From assembly GCA_050115015.1 (NCBI GenBank), contig JASFRI010000050.1:1-15753 (forward strand): DNA of 15,753 nucleotides. Direction: 5' to 3'. The notes below the pieces were generated by a model, which was not told the DNA's origin, searched no databases, and was given only the letters and a program-made list of their open reading frames with translations. The DNA is from JASFRI01 sp050115015. GTDB lineage: Bacteria; Acidobacteriota; Polarisedimenticolia; CBDVAL01. Below are positions 10,541 to 15,753 of this stretch, piece after piece. Every line of letters starts with the position of its first letter. The first letter of the stretch is position 1. The translations under genes were made by a program, and so were the position numbers.

Positions 10541-10569
10541 TTGATCCACCGACCCGGTTGCCGTATCCT
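10541..10569 (+). promoter_or_regulatory. Predicted sigma-70-type promoter of the kinase-TPR gene
   Basis: TTGATC (10541-10546) and TATCCT (10564-10569) are spaced by exactly 17 bp in the 118-bp gap after metH. Transcription would start near 10576, leaving about 28 bases before the TTG start at 10604. This supports that start over an in-frame TTG at 10541, which is itself part of the -35 element. Confidence 0.5.
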
Positions 10570-10603
10570 CCGGCGTCGGAATCCAAGGACCCGGGAGGGC
10601 GAT

Positions 10604-12781
10604 TTGAGCGCCGCAAACGACCTGATCGGCCGGCAGATCCGCCACTACAAGATCCTCGACAAGCTGGGCTCCGGAGGCATGGGGGAGGTGTACCTGGCCC
10701 AGGACACGAACCTGGACCGCGAGGTGGCCCTCAAGATCCTGCCTGCGGAGATGGCTCAGGACCCCATGGGGCTGCAACGGTTCGAGCGCGAGGCCCGGGC
10801 CATCGCGGCCCTCAACCACCCGAACATCGTGACCATCTACTCCGTCGAGGAGGCGGACGGGATGCGGTTCCTCACGATGGAGCGGGTCGACGGGGCGAGC
10901 CTGGACCGGAAGATCGCTCCCGGCGGCCTGGGCCTGCAGGAGTTCCTCGACCTCGCCCGTCCGCTGGTGGAGGCGCTGTGCGCCGCCCACGAGAAGGGGA
11001 TCACCCACCGGGATCTGAAGCCGGCGAACATCATGGTCACCGACGACGGCCGGGTGAAGGTCCTCGACTTCGGGCTGGCGAAGCTGCAGGAGAGCCACGG
11101 GCCCTCCGACACGACCGGGATCCAGACGGAGGCCCTCACCCAGGCGGGGACCGTACTCGGCACCGTGCCCTACATGTCCCCGGAGCAGCTCCAGGGGCGG
11201 CCGGTGGACCACCGTTCGGATATCTTCTCGACGGGGATCATCTTCCACCAGCTCCTCACGGGAAAGCGCCCGTTCCAGGGGGACACGTCCGCGGACCTCA
11301 TCTCCGCCATCCTCCGGGACACACCGCGGTCGGTATCGGAACTGCGCGTCGGCCTCCCGAACCACCTGGGACGGATCGTCCGCCGGTGCCTCGCGAAGGA
11401 CCCCGGCGAGCGCTACCAGACGCCGCGGGACCTCCTCAACGAACTGAAGGGTCTGAAGGAGGAGGTCGCGGCCTCGCAGCAACGGGACACGAACTCCATC
11501 GCGGTGCTCCCGTTCGCGAACATGAGCCCGGACCCCGAGCAGGAGTACTTCTGCGAGGGGATCGCCGAGGAGCTGATCAACGGCCTGGGTCGGATCCAGA
11601 ACCTGCGGGTCGCCTCGCGCACCTCGGCGTTCCAGTTCAAGGGCGCGAGCCACGACATCCGGGAGATCGGCGATCGCCTGAACGTGGACAAGGTGGTGGA
11701 GGGGAGCGTCCGCAAGGCGGGAAACCAGCTACGCATCACGGCGCAGCTCGTGAACGTGCGGGACGGCTACCGCCTGTGGTCGGAGCGCTACGACCGGAAG
11801 ATGGAGGACATCTTCGCGATCCAGGACGAGATCGCCGAGAGCATCGTGCGCGCCCTGGAGGTGACCCTCAGTCCGAAGGAGCGGCGTGCGATCCAGAACG
11901 TGGCCACCCGGGACGTGGAGGCCTACGACTTCTACCTCCGTGGCCGCAAGTACTTCTACGAGTTCGATCGCAAGAACTGGGACCTGTCCCGGCAGATGTT
12001 CGAGCGCGCCATCAAGCTCGACCCGACCTACGCGCTGGCCTATGCCGCCATCGCGGACTGCTGGTCGTTCCTGTTCATGTACTCCGGGAGCAGCGAGCGC
12101 GAGCGGATGCTCGCCGACGAGGCGAGCCGCAAGGCGCTGGAGCTGGATCCGGACCTCGCCGAGGCGCACGCGTCGCGCGGCATGGTGCTGTCGCTGGGGC
12201 AGGCCCACGAGGAGGCGGGGGAGCATTTCGAGCGGGCCATCCAGCTCAACCCCAAGCTCTACGAAGCCTACTACTTCTACGCCCGGGCGAGCGTGGCGCA
12301 GGGCCGCTTCGCCAAGGCGGCCAGCCTCTACGAGAAGGCGATCGCGGTGCGTCCGGAAGACTACCAGGCGCCGCTGCTGCTGCCGCAGGTCTACCGGAGC
12401 CTGGATCGCGAGGACGCGGCCGCGGAGGCGTTCCGCCAGGGGATCGAGAAGGCCGAGCGCCACCTGGAGCTGAACCCCGAGGACGTTCGCGCCCTCTATC
12501 TGTGCGGCGGTGCCCTGGTGGAGGTCGGACAGCACGACCGGGGGCTCGAGATGGTCGACCGCGCGGTGACCATCGCCCCGCACGAGACCGGCCTCCTGTA
12601 CAACGTCGCGTGCATCTACGCCACGATCGGACGGACCGACGAGGCTCTGGACCATCTCGAGCGGGCCGTCCGGGCGGGGTACAACCACCGGGCCTGGCTG
12701 GAGAACGACAGCGATTTCGACCCGGTGCGGCAGCACCCCCGCTTCCTGGCGATCCTCCGGACCATCGACGAGCGTCGCTGA
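10604..12781 (+). CDS. Soluble Ser/Thr protein kinase fused to a TolB-like domain and TPR repeats
   Basis: The 725-residue protein has three parts. A Hanks-type kinase domain (about 14-285) has the glycine loop GSGGMGEVY (22-30), the ATP-anchoring K44 in VALKIL, the catalytic HRDLKPAN (D137) and DFG (155-157), plus MSPEQ at the end of the activation loop, so it should be active. A TolB N-terminal-like domain follows (about 298-420: SIAVLPFANMSPD, EGIAEELINGLGRI, VDKVVEGSVRKAGNQLRITAQLV, LWSERYDR). About six TPR-like helical repeats fill residues 437-720, including FERAIKLDP, FERAIQLNP and LERAVRAGY. Unlike many bacterial kinases it has no membrane helix between kinase and sensor, so it is probably cytoplasmic; partners are unknown. 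The start is TTG at 10604, with GGGAGG five bases upstream and homology beginning at IGRQIRHYKI; 10541 is rejected because it coincides with the promoter. Related proteins are abundant in Acidobacteria-like genomes. Confidence 0.92.
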   Translation: MSAANDLIGRQIRHYKILDKLGSGGMGEVYLAQDTNLDREVALKILPAEMAQDPMGLQRFEREARAIAALNHPNIVTIYSVEEADGMRFLTMERVDGASLDRKIAPGGLGLQEFLDLARPLVEALCAAHEKGITHRDLKPANIMVTDDGRVKVLDFGLAKLQESHGPSDTTGIQTEALTQAGTVLGTVPYMSPEQLQGRPVDHRSDIFSTGIIFHQLLTGKRPFQGDTSADLISAILRDTPRSVSELRVGLPNHLGRIVRRCLAKDPGERYQTPRDLLNELKGLKEEVAASQQRDTNSIAVLPFANMSPDPEQEYFCEGIAEELINGLGRIQNLRVASRTSAFQFKGASHDIREIGDRLNVDKVVEGSVRKAGNQLRITAQLVNVRDGYRLWSERYDRKMEDIFAIQDEIAESIVRALEVTLSPKERRAIQNVATRDVEAYDFYLRGRKYFYEFDRKNWDLSRQMFERAIKLDPTYALAYAAIADCWSFLFMYSGSSERERMLADEASRKALELDPDLAEAHASRGMVLSLGQAHEEAGEHFERAIQLNPKLYEAYYFYARASVAQGRFAKAASLYEKAIAVRPEDYQAPLLLPQVYRSLDREDAAAEAFRQGIEKAERHLELNPEDVRALYLCGGALVEVGQHDRGLEMVDRAVTIAPHETGLLYNVACIYATIGRTDEALDHLERAVRAGYNHRAWLENDSDFDPVRQHPRFLAILRTIDERR

Positions 12782-12805
12782 CCCACCCGGGCGTCCGGAG
12801 CACCT

Positions 12806-12846
12806 CGCGGAAAAACCTCGCCATGGCGGGGGTTTCGCGTTATATT
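12806..12846 (+). terminator. Possible intrinsic terminator after the kinase gene
   Basis: In the 97-bp gap, CGCG (12806-12809), AAA and CCTCGC (12816-12821) can pair with GCGGGG (12826-12831), TTT and CGCG (12836-12839) around a CATG loop. There is one G-U pair and a small mismatch or bulge. The sequence then turns to TTATATT (12840-12846), a poor T-run. The same TATATT could instead be the -10 of the next gene, whose start lies 33 bases on, but no good -35 stands at the right distance. Confidence 0.4.
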
Positions 12847-12878
12847 GATCGCCAATCCCGAAACTTCCTGGAGGGACG

Positions 12879-15753
12879 ATGATCCCAAGGACCGCCGTGC
12901 GTGCACGCATCCTTCCGCTCCTCCTCCTGCTGGCCGCGGCCGTGGCTCGCGTTCCGGCGGCGACCCTGCCGGAGGGTTTCCAGGAGGAGGTCGTCTTCAC
13001 GGGCCTGACGGCGCCGACGAACGTCGAGTTCGCCCCGGACGGACGCATCTTCGTCGCGGAGAAGTCCGGGCTTGTCAAGGTGTTCGACGGGTTGTCGGAT
13101 CCCGCCCCGGACGTCCTCGCCGACCTGCGGGTCCAGGTCCACGACTTCTGGGACCGTGGCCTTCTGGGCCTGGCGGTGGACCCAAACTTCCCGGCCAGCC
13201 CCTATGTCTACGTCCTGTACACGTACAACTTCGATCCCCTCGACCCGAGCCTGGCCATGCCGCTCTGGCCGGACAGCTGCCCGACCCCGCCCGGGGCGAC
13301 CGGCGACGGCTGCGTGGTGAACGGCCGCGTCTCCCGCCTCGAGGTCGGTCCGGGAAACACCCTCGTCGGGTCGGAGAGCGTCCTCATCGAGAACCGCTGG
13401 TGCCAGCAGTACCCCTCCCACTCCCTCGGCGACCTCGTGTTCGACGACCACGAGCGCGTCCTCTACCTGAGCGCCGGGGACGGCGCGAGCTTCAACTGGG
13501 CCGACTACGGCCAGGGGGGCGGGGGGACCGGGAGCCCGACCCCGAGAAACCCCTGTGACGACCCGCCCACGGGCCGCGGCGGCACCCAGACGACGCCGAC
13601 CGCGGAGGGGGGTGCCCTGCGCAGCCAGGACATCCGCTCCCCCGGGGACCCCGTGAGCCTGGACGGTTCGGTGCTGCGCATCGACCCGGACACCGGCCTC
13701 GCCCCCATGACGAACCCCCTGTGGGGAGGCGATCCGGAGGACGATCTCATCATCGCCCACGGCCTGCGGAATCCTTTCCGGATGACCGTCCGGCCGGGGA
13801 CCCACGAGGTCTGGATCGGCGACGTCGGCTGGAACAACTGGGAGGAGATCAACCGGATCGCCGACTCCGAGGATGCGGTGGTGGAGAACTTCGGCTGGCC
13901 CTGCTACGAGGGGGCAGGGAGGCAGGGGCAGTACGACGGGAACAACCTGGACCTGTGCGAGAGCCTCTACGCGGCGGGAGCGTCGGCGGTGACGGCGCCG
14001 TTCCTCGCCTACCCGCACAGCAGCACGGTCGCGCCGGGGACGGCTCCGATCCAGTGCAGCAAGACCGGCAGCTCCTCCATCGCGGGCCTGGCCTTCCAGG
14101 AGGGGAACGCCTACCCGGCCGCGTACGCCGGCGCGCTGTTCTTCGGGGACTACTCCCGGGACTGCCTCTGGGTCATGTTTCCCGACGGGAGCGGACTGCC
14201 GGATCCATCGACGGTGACGGGGTTCATCGACGCCGCCGCCAACCCGGTGGATGTGGAGATGGGGCCCGACGGGCTGATCTACTACGTGGACCTGGACGGC
14301 GGGCGCGTCCTCCGGGTCAACTACTTCAGCACCAACGAACCGCCGGTGGCGGTGATCGAGGCGGACCGGACGGACGGCCCGCTTCCCCTGGACGTGCAGT
14401 TCGATGGCTCGTCCTCGTCCGACCCGGACCCGGAGACCACGCTGGCCTACGCCTGGGACCTGGACGGGGATGGCCAGTTCGACGACTCGACGCTGGCCGA
14501 CCCGGCCTGGAACTACAGCGCGCAGGGCCAGTACCTCGTGGGCCTGCGGGTCACGGACGACGAGGGGGAGTCCGACGAGACCACCCTCCTCATCACCGCG
14601 GGGAACACCGCTCCAGTGCCGGCGCTTCTCGACCCGCCGGACACCTACCTCTGGAGGGTGGGCGACCTGATCCCCTTCGCGGGGGAGGCCATGGACGCCG
14701 AGGACGGCACGCTCCCCCCCGCCGCCCTGCACTGGGAGATCCTCCTCCACCACTGTCCCGAGGGCACCACCGAGTGCCACGCCCATCCCCTGGAGTCCCA
14801 TGACGGTGTGGCGATGGGCGACTTCACCGCGCCGGACCACGAGTGGCGCTCGGAGCTGGAGCTGGTGCTGACCGCCACCGATTCCGGCTTTCCCGGCGGC
14901 GGCGGGGGCGCCCTGACGGGCGAGACGCGTAGAGTCCTCGCCCCGGAGGCGGTGACGCTCTCCTTCGAGACGGTGCCCCCGGGGCTGAGCCTCCTCGTCA
15001 CGGGCGCCGCCGCGCCGGCCCCCTTCGATCGACAGTCGATCGTCGGGGCCTCGAACCCGGTCGTGGCCGTCTCGCCCCAGGACTTCCAGGGCGGGAGCTG
15101 GGACCTGGTCGGCTGGTCCGATGGGGGTGCCGCGGCCCACACGATCGTCGCGCCGGACTTGCCGTCCAGCTACACCGCGACCTACGAGTACGCCGGGATC
15201 GCATCGGACTGGTGGAGTGCTCCCTGGCGGGTCCGGCAGCGGATCGACCTCGACAACAGCGGCCAGGGGGAGGCGCTGATCGACTTCCCGGTGCTGGTGA
15301 CCCTCTCACCCTCGAACTTCGACTACACGCGGGCACAGCCCGGCGGTTCGGACCTCCGCTTCGTGGATGCGGACGCGGTCACCGAGCTGCCCCACGAGAT
15401 CGATGAGTGGGTCGAGGGCGGGATCTCCAGGGTGTGGGTCCGGGTGCCGCAGATCGACCCGGGCCCGGCCGCCGATTTCATCTGGCTCTACTACGGCAAT
15501 GAAGGCGCCCTGGAGGCCGCGGACGCCGCCGCGGTGTGGAGCGACGGCTTCGCCGGTGTGTGGCATCTGCGAGGCGACCTGCAGGACTCCGGGCCTTTCG
15601 GGAACCACGGCACCGACAACGGCTCCAGCGCGGATTCGGGACCTCTGGGAGCGGCGCGTTACTTCGGCGGCAGCGCCTGGGTGGACGTGGGCGCAGACGC
15701 GAGCCTGGGGATCACCGGGGACCTGACCCTGGAGGCCTGGCTGCGCCTCGACG
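12879..15753 (+). CDS. Secreted sugar-dehydrogenase-like protein with PKD, DUF2341 and LamG modules (3'-truncated)
   Basis: The frame is open from the ATG at 12879 (Shine-Dalgarno GGAGGG) to the right edge, about 958 codons without a stop. A signal peptide is clear: arginines at 4, 8 and 10, then ILPLLLLLAAAVA, with cleavage near residues 27-28. A glucose/sorbosone-dehydrogenase-type six-bladed propeller follows (about 31-480). Its signatures are APTNVEFAPDGRIFVAEKSG, YPSHSLGDLVFDD (probable catalytic His), DGSVLRIDPDTG, HGLRNPFRM (probable PQQ-contact Arg) and DVGWNNWEEI. Next are a PKD domain (about 485-575), an Ig-like region with a His/Cys cluster (HHC, six residues, CHAH, near residue 625) and a WSDGG-containing segment. 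A DUF2341 domain begins at about 776 (WWSAPWRVRQRIDLDN), and a LamG/concanavalin-like domain starts near 893 (VWHLRGDLQDS). Related enzymes oxidise sugars or alcohols with PQQ in the periplasm or outside the cell. The C-terminal modules suggest carbohydrate or surface binding. Real substrate and cofactor use are not shown by the sequence. Confidence 0.9.
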   Translation, partial: MIPRTAVRARILPLLLLLAAAVARVPAATLPEGFQEEVVFTGLTAPTNVEFAPDGRIFVAEKSGLVKVFDGLSDPAPDVLADLRVQVHDFWDRGLLGLAVDPNFPASPYVYVLYTYNFDPLDPSLAMPLWPDSCPTPPGATGDGCVVNGRVSRLEVGPGNTLVGSESVLIENRWCQQYPSHSLGDLVFDDHERVLYLSAGDGASFNWADYGQGGGGTGSPTPRNPCDDPPTGRGGTQTTPTAEGGALRSQDIRSPGDPVSLDGSVLRIDPDTGLAPMTNPLWGGDPEDDLIIAHGLRNPFRMTVRPGTHEVWIGDVGWNNWEEINRIADSEDAVVENFGWPCYEGAGRQGQYDGNNLDLCESLYAAGASAVTAPFLAYPHSSTVAPGTAPIQCSKTGSSSIAGLAFQEGNAYPAAYAGALFFGDYSRDCLWVMFPDGSGLPDPSTVTGFIDAAANPVDVEMGPDGLIYYVDLDGGRVLRVNYFSTNEPPVAVIEADRTDGPLPLDVQFDGSSSSDPDPETTLAYAWDLDGDGQFDDSTLADPAWNYSAQGQYLVGLRVTDDEGESDETTLLITAGNTAPVPALLDPPDTYLWRVGDLIPFAGEAMDAEDGTLPPAALHWEILLHHCPEGTTECHAHPLESHDGVAMGDFTAPDHEWRSELELVLTATDSGFPGGGGGALTGETRRVLAPEAVTLSFETVPPGLSLLVTGAAAPAPFDRQSIVGASNPVVAVSPQDFQGGSWDLVGWSDGGAAAHTIVAPDLPSSYTATYEYAGIASDWWSAPWRVRQRIDLDNSGQGEALIDFPVLVTLSPSNFDYTRAQPGGSDLRFVDADAVTELPHEIDEWVEGGISRVWVRVPQIDPGPAADFIWLYYGNEGALEAADAAAVWSDGFAGVWHLRGDLQDSGPFGNHGTDNGSSADSGPLGAARYFGGSAWVDVGADASLGITGDLTLEAWLRLD

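Noticed and set aside
12840..15140. Long open frame antisense to the secreted dehydrogenase gene.
   Set aside because: The composition is Arg/Gly/Val/His-rich without recognisable motifs. The plus-strand frame has a signal peptide, a Shine-Dalgarno and several known domains.

Overview
This is a visibly GC-rich bacterial window of about 15.7 kb. Genes are densely packed, intergenic gaps are mostly under 140 bp, and coding strands show strong G/C third-position preference. It holds nine protein-coding genes and no RNA gene, insertion sequence, CRISPR array or prophage trace that I can recognise. Several gene types (a Ser/Thr kinase fused to a TolB-like domain and TPRs, a secreted sugar-dehydrogenase-like protein with PKD, DUF2341 and LamG modules, zinc-ribbon membrane proteins) are common in uncultivated GC-rich soil and sediment lineages such as Acidobacteriota-like or Eisenbacteria-like groups. 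That placement is inference; no marker here fixes the phylum.

Left edge (1-721, plus strand): the 3' part of a CoA-disulfide/persulfide reductase with a C-terminal rhodanese domain. It runs tail-to-tail into the next gene, and the two coding regions overlap by 47 bp.

Minus-strand cluster (6656 down to 675), in transcription order: a MocR-type regulator (PdxR-like), pdxS, pdxT, a class IV (branched-chain-type) aminotransferase, a double zinc-ribbon protein with a C-terminal membrane anchor, and a four-helix membrane protein. Gaps are 34, 3, 136, 31 and 15 bp, so this may be one operon. A good sigma-70-like promoter lies just before the regulator. PdxS and PdxT form the deoxyxylulose-5-phosphate-independent PLP synthase, PdxR is expected to sense PLP, and the downstream aminotransferase uses PLP.

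Divergent control region (6657-6822): between pdxR and metH is a cluster of ATTGGAC/GTCCAAT half-sites, including a perfect 8+4+8 inverted repeat and a direct copy 33 bp away. It is the best candidate PdxR operator and lies where it could influence both directions. To its right is a full-length cobalamin-dependent methionine synthase (metH, 6823-10485) with all the zinc, cobalamin and SAM-domain signature residues.

Right side (10604-15753, plus strand): a soluble Ser/Thr kinase-TolB-TPR protein that probably starts at a TTG codon preceded by a good Shine-Dalgarno and promoter. After a terminator-like hairpin comes a secreted multidomain protein (sugar dehydrogenase propeller, PKD, a His/Cys-rich Ig-like region, DUF2341, LamG) that is still open at the right edge.

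I see no clearly new biological system. The points most worth a second look are the pdxR/metH operator architecture, the coupling of PLP synthesis to an aminotransferase and two uncharacterised membrane genes, and the modular secreted dehydrogenase.
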